Part shown: in pieces, positions 15,073 to 22,037 of the stretch
Layout: each line of letters opens with the position of its first letter
Position numbering within the stretch: position 1 is the first letter of the stretch
Assembly (NCBI GenBank): GCA_030066885.1
Contig: JASJAT010000029.1
Coordinates: 1 to 32,955, forward strand
Length of the DNA stretch: 32,955 bases
Direction: 5' to 3'
Origin: Arenicellales bacterium
GTDB taxonomy: Bacteria > Pseudomonadota > Gammaproteobacteria > Arenicellales > JAANXG01
Made by a program: the position numbers and the translations under genes
The notes under the pieces: model-generated
What the model was told of the DNA's origin: nothing
Seen by the model: only the letters and a program-made list of their open reading frames with translations
Databases searched by the model: none

Positions 15073-16254
15073 ATGCCGACAAACAGAGAACCTGTATCCA
15101 AAAAACGCCGGGGATTAGGGCGTTTATTTGCGATACCTGCTGTAATGTATTTAGCCGTTGGCACCACGCCAACGCTAATCTCGTCTGCGGTGGCGGAAGA
15201 TTACCCTGCTCTGGGCCCGTTGCCCACAAAGGAGGCACCCAACCCAGGCAAAGTAGAAATGGGGAGGCGGTTGTTCTTTGACGTAAGGCTGTCAGGAGAC
15301 GGGGCGATAAGCTGCGCTACCTGTCACGACCCGGAACAGGGGTTTACCCGGCAGGTGGATAAACAGGGTAATCCGATGGCGTTGTCCGACGCCTATCCCG
15401 GTACTCGGCATTTCCGTAACTCGCCCACGTTAATCAACACCATGTACAAGGCCGATTTTCCTGCAGTCGGCTGGGGCTGGGATGGTCACATCGGTGCCAA
15501 TCTTAACGACGTCGTGCGTGACATGATTACAGAAACCATGATGTTGAACCTGGATATGCGCCTCATGCACGAGCGCATGAAACAAGATCCTGTATATGTG
15601 CAGATGTGTCAGGACAACTTCAAAGGCGAGTGCAGTTCCGGCAAGGGACGCAACGCGCTAGTCGCATTCATGGAGACATTGGTGTCCAAAGATGTACCGT
15701 TCGACCAGGGACAGTTGTCTGAGTCAGCACAGCGGGGACAAGCTTTGTTTGAGGGCAAAGCCGGTTGCGTGCAATGTCACAATGGCCCTTACTTTTCTGA
15801 CGGGAAACCGCATAACACGGGTGTGCCCGAGAACTTGGATGTGTTTAAAGATCCGCTGCGTCATGTCGCTTATCGAGCGAGGATGACCAACCATGGTGTG
15901 CCTAACGCCGATAACTGGCGCCGCGATGTCGGCCATTTCGTAGTCAGCAAAAACTATGCGGATGTGGGCAAATTCATTACACCTACCCTGCGAGAGCTCA
16001 AATATACCGCGCCGTATATGCACAACGGGACGATGAATACGCTGGATGAGGTTGTGGAGTTCTACAACCAGGGTGGGGGTCAGGATGATCCTTTGGCCGG
16101 TGAACTGCAGCCGTTGAATCTCAGCGACAGTGAAAAACAGGACTTAGTAGCCTTTTTGGAAAGTCTGAGCAGTGCAAGTCCCATTACCGTGGAAAAAGTG
16201 GATATTCCTGAGGAATACGAGCCGATCCCAAACTGGCTGGAAGCCAAGAATTAA
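15073..16254 (+). CDS. Di-haem cytochrome c peroxidase family protein (IdrP1/IdrP2-type)
   Basis: 393 residues. A basic N-terminus and a hydrophobic stretch (about 18-40, ending SSAVAED) indicate export. Two haem c motifs are present: Cys81-x2-Cys84-His85 (CATCHDP) and Cys232-x2-Cys235-His236 (CVQCHNGP). Each sits in the MauG/CcpA setting: MGRRLFFDVRLSGDGAISC and RGQALFEGKAGC, with RNSPTLINTMY and LRELKYTAPYMHNGTMNTLD after them. The length is slightly above typical for the family. It is first of four tightly spaced genes with another peroxidase, a Rieske protein and a molybdopterin subunit, the gene set of iodate reductase. The inferred role is removal of peroxide or a halogen by-product near the reductase. 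I cannot tell which of P1 or P2 this is. Confidence 0.85.
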   Translation: MPTNREPVSKKRRGLGRLFAIPAVMYLAVGTTPTLISSAVAEDYPALGPLPTKEAPNPGKVEMGRRLFFDVRLSGDGAISCATCHDPEQGFTRQVDKQGNPMALSDAYPGTRHFRNSPTLINTMYKADFPAVGWGWDGHIGANLNDVVRDMITETMMLNLDMRLMHERMKQDPVYVQMCQDNFKGECSSGKGRNALVAFMETLVSKDVPFDQGQLSESAQRGQALFEGKAGCVQCHNGPYFSDGKPHNTGVPENLDVFKDPLRHVAYRARMTNHGVPNADNWRRDVGHFVVSKNYADVGKFITPTLRELKYTAPYMHNGTMNTLDEVVEFYNQGGGQDDPLAGELQPLNLSDSEKQDLVAFLESLSSASPITVEKVDIPEEYEPIPNWLEAKN

Positions 16255-16270
16255 TGGTGGAGGAAAAAAG

Positions 16271-17512
16271 ATGAAAGTAGTGCGAAAGACATTATCTATA
16301 TTGGCTGCACCGTTTGTTTGTGGTCTGTTCGCTCTAGGTGGCACCCAGGTATGGGCCGAAGGCGACCCGGATGTCGATCCAGCATTGGCGCCACTGCCGA
16401 TGCCAATTCCGGCACCGCCTGACAATCCAATCACCGAGGCGAAGGTTGAGCTCGGCAAGATTCTGTTTTTTGATCCTAAACTGACCGGGGATGCCAGCTT
16501 GAGTTGCGGTGACTGCCACGACCCGAAACAGGGATGGGGATTTAACGATCCCATCTCCCGCGGTTATCCTGGCACCGTACACTGGCGCAATTCGCAGACC
16601 GTAGTGAACGGGGCCTACCTCAGCAAGTTTTTCTGGCAAGGTAACGTCGGTAGCCTGGAAAAACAGGCACCCACCGCAAACAAAGGGGCGGTGGCCGGCA
16701 ACGGTGAAAACGACGTGATGGAATCGCGGTTGCGTCAAACCCCCTATTATGTGGAGAAGTTTAAGGAGGTCTGGGGTACGGAGAAGCCCATACTACACCA
16801 TGCCTGGATGGCGATTGCCGCCTTTGAACGAGGCGCGTTGACCCAGGTGGACTCTCCCTTGGACCGTTATCTCAACGGTGATAAAAGCGCGCTGTCGGAA
16901 AAAGCAGTGAAAGGCAAGGAGCTGTTCGAAGGCAAGGCCAACTGCATCGAGTGCCACAACGGGCCGACGTTATCTGACGAAAAGTACTACAATCTCGGCG
17001 TGCCGCGGCCGGTGGAATGGGAAGAGAGCGGCATTAATACCATCACCTACCGTTGGGAAAACTACGCTAAGGGTGTGCACGAAAAGATGTATCGAGACTG
17101 GAAGGATGATGCCGGCCTGTATTACTCGTCTAAGCGTAAACAAGACATAGGCAAGTTTCGCACTCAACCGCTGCGTTATATCAAGTACACCCCGCCATAT
17201 ATGCACGCTGGTCAGTTCTTTACCTTAGAAGAAGTGATCGACTTCTACAACGAAGGCGGTGGTGAAAACGAGTTCACCGACGGGACCCATGGGTTCAAAA
17301 ACAAGACACCGATCTTGAAGCCGTTGAACCTCACCGATGAAGAAAAGGAAGCTCTGGTGGTTTTCCTGGAAGAGATCAGCGGTGAAGAGATCAAGATGGC
17401 GGTACCCGAAGTGCCAAAGATTGAGGTGATGCCGGATGTACCGGGCCTGACTCAGGCCCAGGCCAAGCGCATCGGCCTGGAGATGTACCTGTCCAACCTC
17501 GCCGAGAATTAA
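16271..17512 (+). CDS. Di-haem cytochrome c peroxidase family protein (second IdrP-type)
   Basis: 413 residues from the ATG at 16271, which has GGTGGAGG 8 bases upstream; an earlier in-frame start at 16172 lies inside the preceding gene. A signal peptide ends about residue 29 (TQVWA). Haem motifs are Cys79-x2-Cys82-His83 (CGDCHDP) and Cys225-x2-Cys228-His229 (CIECHNGP). Family stretches include LGKILFFDPKLTGDASLSC, GTVHWRNSQTVVNGAY, KGKELFEGKANC and YIKYTPPYMHAGQFFTLEE. It is paralogous to the gene just upstream but clearly diverged, with a longer C-terminal tail rich in Val/Pro. Only 16 bases separate the two. The tandem pair directly before Rieske and molybdopterin genes is the strongest contextual mark of an idr locus. 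Confidence 0.86.
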   Translation: MKVVRKTLSILAAPFVCGLFALGGTQVWAEGDPDVDPALAPLPMPIPAPPDNPITEAKVELGKILFFDPKLTGDASLSCGDCHDPKQGWGFNDPISRGYPGTVHWRNSQTVVNGAYLSKFFWQGNVGSLEKQAPTANKGAVAGNGENDVMESRLRQTPYYVEKFKEVWGTEKPILHHAWMAIAAFERGALTQVDSPLDRYLNGDKSALSEKAVKGKELFEGKANCIECHNGPTLSDEKYYNLGVPRPVEWEESGINTITYRWENYAKGVHEKMYRDWKDDAGLYYSSKRKQDIGKFRTQPLRYIKYTPPYMHAGQFFTLEEVIDFYNEGGGENEFTDGTHGFKNKTPILKPLNLTDEEKEALVVFLEEISGEEIKMAVPEVPKIEVMPDVPGLTQAQAKRIGLEMYLSNLAEN

Positions 17513-17526
17513 GAAGGGGATTATTC

Positions 17527-18084
17527 ATGATCAAACGTAAAGACAAGCAACAAGGGCAAGCTACTACTGCGTGTATGACTCGCCGCGCGTTTTTATTCCG
17601 CAGCAGCGCGGCAGTAGTCGGTACGGTAGTGCTGCCCCACATCCCGGGTTTGAAAGGCAAGGCGCTGGCGGCGGAAGTCGCGCGCTATCCCAGAAAACTG
17701 ATCGGGAAGTTGAGCCAATTGCAAGTAGGAACGCCGATGGATTTCACCTATCCGGATGAGGGGATGAACTCGAGCAGCATGCTGATCAAGATGGGCAGGC
17801 TGTCGGGGGGTGGCATCGGCCCGGATCAAGACGTCATCGCGTTCAACTCCCTGTGCACGCACATGGGTGGACCGATGTTGGGCACGTATAGACCCGACGA
17901 TGGTGCGCTGGGACCTTGCCCGTTACATCAAACGACATTCGACCTCACCCGCCACGGCATGGTCGTCGGCGGTCATGCGACGCAAAGCCTGCCTCAGGTT
18001 TTGCTCGAACTCGAAGGTGACGACATTTATGCGGTTGGCATGCTGGGCCTGATCTACGGCCGCTATGACAACCTGAAAGCGTAG
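17527..18084 (+). CDS. idrB: Rieske 2Fe-2S subunit, iodate reductase / arsenite oxidase small-subunit type
   Basis: 185 residues. A Tat signal has the twin arginine at residues 19-20 (MTRRAFLFRSSAAVVG) and ends near KALAAE. The Rieske cluster ligands are Cys110 and His112 in CTHMGG, and Cys131 and His134 in CPLHQTTFD. The extra cysteines that form a disulfide in most Rieske proteins are absent (Gly115 and Leu133 in their places), as in some AioB proteins. It passes electrons between the molybdopterin subunit and periplasmic carriers, and its Tat signal probably co-exports the large subunit, which has none. It lies 16 bases upstream of the large subunit. AioB and IdrB are similar, so the idr label rests on the neighbours. 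Confidence 0.83.
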   Translation: MIKRKDKQQGQATTACMTRRAFLFRSSAAVVGTVVLPHIPGLKGKALAAEVARYPRKLIGKLSQLQVGTPMDFTYPDEGMNSSSMLIKMGRLSGGGIGPDQDVIAFNSLCTHMGGPMLGTYRPDDGALGPCPLHQTTFDLTRHGMVVGGHATQSLPQVLLELEGDDIYAVGMLGLIYGRYDNLKA

Positions 18085-18100
18085 AAGGAGGACAGCAAAT

Positions 18101-20812
18101 ATGGCTAACAATGCTGCAAATTCAACCCCGTTCTATCAACCACCGGATCAGGTTCCGTTGCCACCGAAGAATGCCGACGTCATCACCACCTGTTGTGATT
18201 ACTGTTCATTAGCATGCGGCTTCAAGGTCTATCGCTGGCCAGTAGGATCCCCCAACGGGGGCCCAAAAAAGGATCAGAATGCACTTGGTCTGGACTATCC
18301 CCTACCGTCCAATCAAGGCGGCTGGGTGGGTCCAAACCAATACACGCAGGCGAAATGGAATGGCCGACTACACAACTTTGCGGTGGTGGGCGACCATGAA
18401 ACCGAGGTAGTGAATCCGGGTGGTGGTCACAGTATCCGAGGCGGTTGTATTGCTCAGAAGGTATACAATCCGCAAAAACCTACCCAAGACCGGTTGCAAT
18501 ACCCGATGGTGCGAATAAACGGGATTCTTATGCCAGTGACTTGGGACTTTGCGCTGGATATTGCTGCAGATCTTTCCAAGCATGTCCTCGCCAAGCACGG
18601 CGAGTCCGCTTGGGGGATGAAGTATTACAGCTACCAGTACTTCGAGAACACCTACGCCCTGACCAAATTGGCGCTGCACAGTATCAACAGCCCGGCGGTC
18701 AGCCAGCACGATCATCCCTCGTTTGTCAATTCGGTCCCTGGATGGGTGGATATCGGATACGACATCTTCGGTGCCTCTCACGAGGACTTTGCTTTAGCGG
18801 ATTGTGTGTTGTGTTCGGGTACAGATCCGTTCGAGACCAAATCCACCTTGTGGAACCACTGGTTCACCAAGGGTATTCACGAGAACAATACCAAGGTCAT
18901 TATGGTTAACCCACGGCGGACTGCCGGTGTGGCCTATGCCGAGAAAATGGGTGGTCTGCATATCGATTTGTATCCCGGGTCGGACACCCCGGTCTATATG
19001 GCGATACAACGCGTGATCATAGAGAACGGCTGGGAGGACAAGGAGTTCATTAAAGACTGGGTTGCCAACGGTTGGGAGACCGACTCTGGATTTGGCCAGG
19101 GTACACGCAACACACCTTGGCAGTGGCGCACGACTTGGGGCAAGTTCCAGGTCAAGGGCTACGAGGGTTCCCCGAAACACTATAAGGAATGGTTGCTGAG
19201 CCAAGAAGTGTCCAAGCCAGAGGTCGCGGCCAAGATCGCCGGCATCGATGTAAATAAAATCCACATGGCGGCGGAAATGATGGCCAAACCCAAAGCCAAC
19301 GGCGAGCGGGTGAAGACCACCATCTGCATCGAAAAAGGTAACTACTGGTCGAATAACTACCTGAATACTGCATCGATCGGTTGCCTTGGCGCAATTCTGG
19401 GGTGCGGCGGGAAGCCGGGCCAAGTCATGACCCGCTTGGGCGGCCACCAGCGCGGTGGTGTCAGCGGCGGGGGTTACCCGACGTGGAAATCACCTTACAA
19501 AGTGCCGGGTCGCCGTCGTCATCGACTGGACCTCGACCGCTGGGTAGCCGATGGTAAGGTCCGATTCGCTTACGTGGTCGGTACTACCTGGATCCAGGCC
19601 ATGCCGGGCTCCCTGGCGCTGGCCGATAGCTTCCGGAAACTGACCCGGGCGAATCCACACCAGGCAACGAGTTTCGACAAACAGACAATCATCGACACCC
19701 TTAAGAAACGCATGGATTCTGGCGGCATGGTGGTTATGAACCAGGACATCTATCTGCGCGAACCCATTGGTAGTGAATTCGCGGATATCGTACTGCCGGC
19801 TGCGACCTGGGGTGAGGAAGATTTCGCCCGCGCCAATTCGGAAAGGCGGGTGCGCCTGTATGGCAAGTTCTGTGACGCTCCTGGCGAAGCACTCCCGGAT
19901 TGGAAAATCGTTTCCATGTATGCCAAGAAGATGGGTTTCATGGGCTACGACTGGAAGGATTCGAACGAAGTGTTCGAAGAAACCTGTCGGTTTAGCCGGG
20001 GTTCGCGTAAGGACTACAACGCCATTAAGGTTATGGCCAAGAGGAAGGACATGAGGGCGCATGAGTTTCTACGCAGCTACGGTACGCGCGGTCTGCAAAC
20101 GCCGTTGTTAATCGATGGAGACACCATCATCGAGACTAAGCGTCTGCACGATTACAACCGCAAGGATATTCCAGACACTGGACCGGAGCAATCGACGATC
20201 CACAACAAGCGCCTGTTGGCCTTCAAGACTCAAACTGGAAAACTGAATCTGGTGAAGACGCCCTGGGAATTGTGGGCTGATTTCTATGAGTACATGCAAC
20301 CCAAAGATGGTGAATTGTGGGTAACCAATGGACGCATCAACGAAATCTGGGAATCCGGTTTCGACGACTATGAGCGGCGGCCTTATACCCAGCAGCGATG
20401 GCCTATGAACTTCATTGAAATCCATCCGGATGATGCCGCTGAGCGGGGTATCGAATCCGGTGATTTGGTGGCGATTGAGTCCGACCGGGTTCCAGTGCAG
20501 AAGCACCTGAATCTGGGTGTAAAGGGCGGCGACATGTGGTTTTCCGGTTTGATGAAAGCTGGAAATATCGACATCGTCACCGGCCAGTTCTCCGCGGTTG
20601 CTTTAGTTACACCAGCAATCAAGAAAGGCGTGGCTTTTTCTGAGTTTCTACATGCCAGCCAACCCGGCAACGCCATTTCACCGCGGGTGCCCGATCCAAT
20701 CACCATGAACTACCGGTTCAAGATCGCCAGTGGTAAGGTGAGCAAGGTCGGTGAGTCGCCTTACAAGCACAGGTTCGACCAGATGTCGTTTGTGCGCAGG
20801 GACATCGTGTAA
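18101..20812 (+). CDS. idrA: Molybdopterin oxidoreductase catalytic subunit, iodate reductase type (IdrA-like)
   Basis: 903 residues, DMSO-reductase family, close to arsenite oxidase AioA. An N-terminal Cys32-x2-Cys35-x3-Cys39 motif (CDYCSLACGFKVYRW) with Ser111 in HSIRGG about 71 residues later follows the 3Fe-4S pattern of AioA. Cofactor-binding regions include LCSGTDPFE, VNPRRT, TRLGGHQRGG, VLPAATWGEEDF, VTNGRINEIWESGFDDY and ITGQF-like VTGQFSAV. Arg445 and His449 (TRLGGHQ) match AioA substrate residues. However, the AioA His and Glu near residues 195-203 have no counterpart in FVNSVPGWVDIGYD (alignment from memory). With two upstream di-haem peroxidases this fits periplasmic iodate reduction rather than arsenite oxidation. 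There is no signal peptide; export is via IdrB. AGGAGG precedes the ATG. Confidence 0.8.
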   Translation: MANNAANSTPFYQPPDQVPLPPKNADVITTCCDYCSLACGFKVYRWPVGSPNGGPKKDQNALGLDYPLPSNQGGWVGPNQYTQAKWNGRLHNFAVVGDHETEVVNPGGGHSIRGGCIAQKVYNPQKPTQDRLQYPMVRINGILMPVTWDFALDIAADLSKHVLAKHGESAWGMKYYSYQYFENTYALTKLALHSINSPAVSQHDHPSFVNSVPGWVDIGYDIFGASHEDFALADCVLCSGTDPFETKSTLWNHWFTKGIHENNTKVIMVNPRRTAGVAYAEKMGGLHIDLYPGSDTPVYMAIQRVIIENGWEDKEFIKDWVANGWETDSGFGQGTRNTPWQWRTTWGKFQVKGYEGSPKHYKEWLLSQEVSKPEVAAKIAGIDVNKIHMAAEMMAKPKANGERVKTTICIEKGNYWSNNYLNTASIGCLGAILGCGGKPGQVMTRLGGHQRGGVSGGGYPTWKSPYKVPGRRRHRLDLDRWVADGKVRFAYVVGTTWIQAMPGSLALADSFRKLTRANPHQATSFDKQTIIDTLKKRMDSGGMVVMNQDIYLREPIGSEFADIVLPAATWGEEDFARANSERRVRLYGKFCDAPGEALPDWKIVSMYAKKMGFMGYDWKDSNEVFEETCRFSRGSRKDYNAIKVMAKRKDMRAHEFLRSYGTRGLQTPLLIDGDTIIETKRLHDYNRKDIPDTGPEQSTIHNKRLLAFKTQTGKLNLVKTPWELWADFYEYMQPKDGELWVTNGRINEIWESGFDDYERRPYTQQRWPMNFIEIHPDDAAERGIESGDLVAIESDRVPVQKHLNLGVKGGDMWFSGLMKAGNIDIVTGQFSAVALVTPAIKKGVAFSEFLHASQPGNAISPRVPDPITMNYRFKIASGKVSKVGESPYKHRFDQMSFVRRDIV

Positions 20813-20825
20813 TCCTTCAGTTCGA

Positions 20826-20862
20826 TGCGGCGGGCTTCCAAGGAGAATGGAAGCCCGCCGCA
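20826..20862 (+). terminator. Strong hairpin terminator after the idr-like operon
   Basis: A perfect 15-bp inverted repeat (20826-20840 with 20848-20862, loop AGGAGAA) begins 13 bases after the idrA-like stop and is followed by CTCTTTACTCT. The GC-rich stem and T-containing tail fit an intrinsic terminator, although the T run is short. It marks the end of the four-gene unit. Confidence 0.75.
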
Positions 20863-20971
20863 CTCTTTACTCTGCTGCGATTATGGGTTTTGGTGGGCAA
20901 GTTTGGCTGAAATAAAGGAAACTCTCGCCAAGGTCGCTAACTCAATTTATTTGGTTTAGACCACATTTCTT

Positions 20972-20997
20972 CTTGGCGTGCTTTGCGCCTTTGCGAG
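20972..20997. repeat. Copy of the CTTTGCG dispersed repeat
   Basis: From CTTGGCGTGCTTTGCGCC to TTTGCGAG this matches 5175-5200 with two differences. A weak inverted partner (CTCGCCAAGGTCGCTAA) lies at about 20923. It is part of the 356-base gap 20813-21168, which also holds the terminator at 20826 and the FNR-like box at 21046; no gene is visible there. Confidence 0.45.
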
Positions 20998-21045
20998 AGA
21001 AAAATAGTGAACTGGACTTGCGGAGATTCAGCCTTAACTATGAAT

Positions 21046-21059
21046 TTGATCTAGCTCAA
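21046..21059 (+). promoter_or_regulatory. FNR/Dnr-like operator upstream of the bd-like cluster
   Basis: TTGAT-CTAG-CTCAA matches TTGAT-N4-ATCAA at 9 of 10 positions. At the usual class II spacing transcription would begin near 21094, and TAAGCT at 21082-21087 is a weak -10 retaining the three most conserved positions. The first gene starts at 21169. The box suggests low-oxygen activation of the cupredoxin/HEAT/bd-like/cytochrome unit (inference). Confidence 0.5.
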
Positions 21060-21168
21060 TTTAGTAGGATGCATGCGCTGCTAAGCTGAAATGCCGAATT
21101 AATAACCCTAGATTGGCGAGTCAGAAATCCAACACTACCCAAAATATTAATAACGGAGGTTTGAGTCC

Positions 21169-21954
21169 ATGAAACGATGCAAAGCTTGGAGCCTGTTGTT
21201 GGTGGGTTCCCTCATGACTGTGGGATTGGCAACGTCAGGATACGCCGCTAAATACAAAGAAGTTGATGTTACCAATGGTGGGAGTGTGCAGGGAAAACTG
21301 ACGTTTGAAGGTCAGCTTCCGGTCGATGCTATCGAGAATATTTCAATAACAAAGAACCCCGATGTCTGTGATGAAGATGGGACGGGTGCACGCGAAGTGG
21401 TTTGGGTAGACGTTAAAGATGGGGCATTGCGTGGAGCGTTTGTATTTCTCGACAAGATTGCAGAAGGTAAGAAGTGGGGAGAGCCCGAAGGTGGAAACTA
21501 CATCGTCAACCAAGAAGGTTGCCGTTTTCGCCCCTGGGCGCAAGTCGTCAAACCAGGTCCGCTTACCATTCGTCATAGTGATCCGGATTCGGTACTACAC
21601 AACATCAACACCCGGGAAATGATCGGTGTGGAAAAAGGTCGAGTCGTCAAAAGGACGATGTTTAACTTTGGCCAGCCGGACCCGGGTGATATCGTCAAGA
21701 ATCTGAAACCTCGTCGCTCGCCCTTTATCTCTCTTAACTGTGAAGCGCATAACTTCATGTTCGGTTTCATGATGGCTCCAAAACACCCATACGCCGTGGT
21801 GGTCAATGAAGACGGCACATACTCACTCGACGACATCCCGGCCGGGGAATACACTGTCAAAGCGTGGCATCCCCGGATTGGGATCAAGGAATCGAAAGTG
21901 ACCGTGGCAGCAGGTGACACAGTTAACGCTGATTTCGCTTTTTCTAGCGAGTAG
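21169..21954 (+). CDS. Exported cupredoxin-like protein with carboxypeptidase-regulatory-like domain
   Basis: 261 residues. A signal peptide ends near residue 27 (TSGYAA). The core resembles a family of exported cupredoxin-like proteins. A segment after CRFRPWAQVVKPGPLTIRHS carries His144 in SVLHNIN, and a later site has Cys191, His194 and Met197/Met201 in LNCEAHNFMFGFMMAP. These could form a type 1 copper centre (His, Cys, His, Met). The C-terminal part, DGTYSLDDIPAGEYTVKAWH then PRIGIKESKVTV, is a beta-sandwich of the carboxypeptidase-regulatory type. A GGAGG site precedes the ATG. It is first in the bd-like cluster and behind an FNR-like box. A periplasmic electron-carrier role is plausible, but copper binding is unproven. 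Confidence 0.75.
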   Translation: MKRCKAWSLLLVGSLMTVGLATSGYAAKYKEVDVTNGGSVQGKLTFEGQLPVDAIENISITKNPDVCDEDGTGAREVVWVDVKDGALRGAFVFLDKIAEGKKWGEPEGGNYIVNQEGCRFRPWAQVVKPGPLTIRHSDPDSVLHNINTREMIGVEKGRVVKRTMFNFGQPDPGDIVKNLKPRRSPFISLNCEAHNFMFGFMMAPKHPYAVVVNEDGTYSLDDIPAGEYTVKAWHPRIGIKESKVTVAAGDTVNADFAFSSE

Positions 21955-22004
21955 CTTTTCCTTAAAGAATTCAGTCTCGTGCAACTCATGGGAGGGATCG
22001 AGCT

Positions 22005-22037
22005 ATGTTGGCACCTGTTGACGCCGTATCTGTTTGA
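22005..22037 (+). other. Possible 10-codon leader ORF coupled to the HEAT-repeat gene
   Basis: ATG at 22005 follows a strong GGGAGGG (about 21990-21996) and encodes MLAPVDAVSV before a TGA at 22035-22037. That stop overlaps the TTG (22034) which opens the HEAT-repeat frame. The arrangement would allow coupled initiation of a gene that has no good ribosome site of its own. It could also be chance or a decayed start. Confidence 0.3.

Noticed and set aside
18794-19447. 217-residue open frame antisense to the molybdopterin subunit gene
   Set aside because: It lies entirely opposite a well-supported gene, has no recognisable domain or ribosome site, and its composition reflects the complementary codons.
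19490-20062. 190-residue open frame antisense to the molybdopterin subunit gene
   Set aside because: Same situation: a complementary-strand shadow of a conserved coding region with no independent support.
18101-20812. Arsenite oxidase AioA
   Set aside because: Similar overall, but two di-haem peroxidase genes are linked, no arsenic-resistance or AioXSR-type genes are nearby, and half of the arsenite pocket seems replaced. It remains the main alternative.
18101-20812. Periplasmic nitrate reductase or nitrite oxidoreductase
   Set aside because: No NapB/NapD or NxrB-type multi-cluster ferredoxin subunit is present; the partner is a Rieske protein, which fits the Aio/Idr group.
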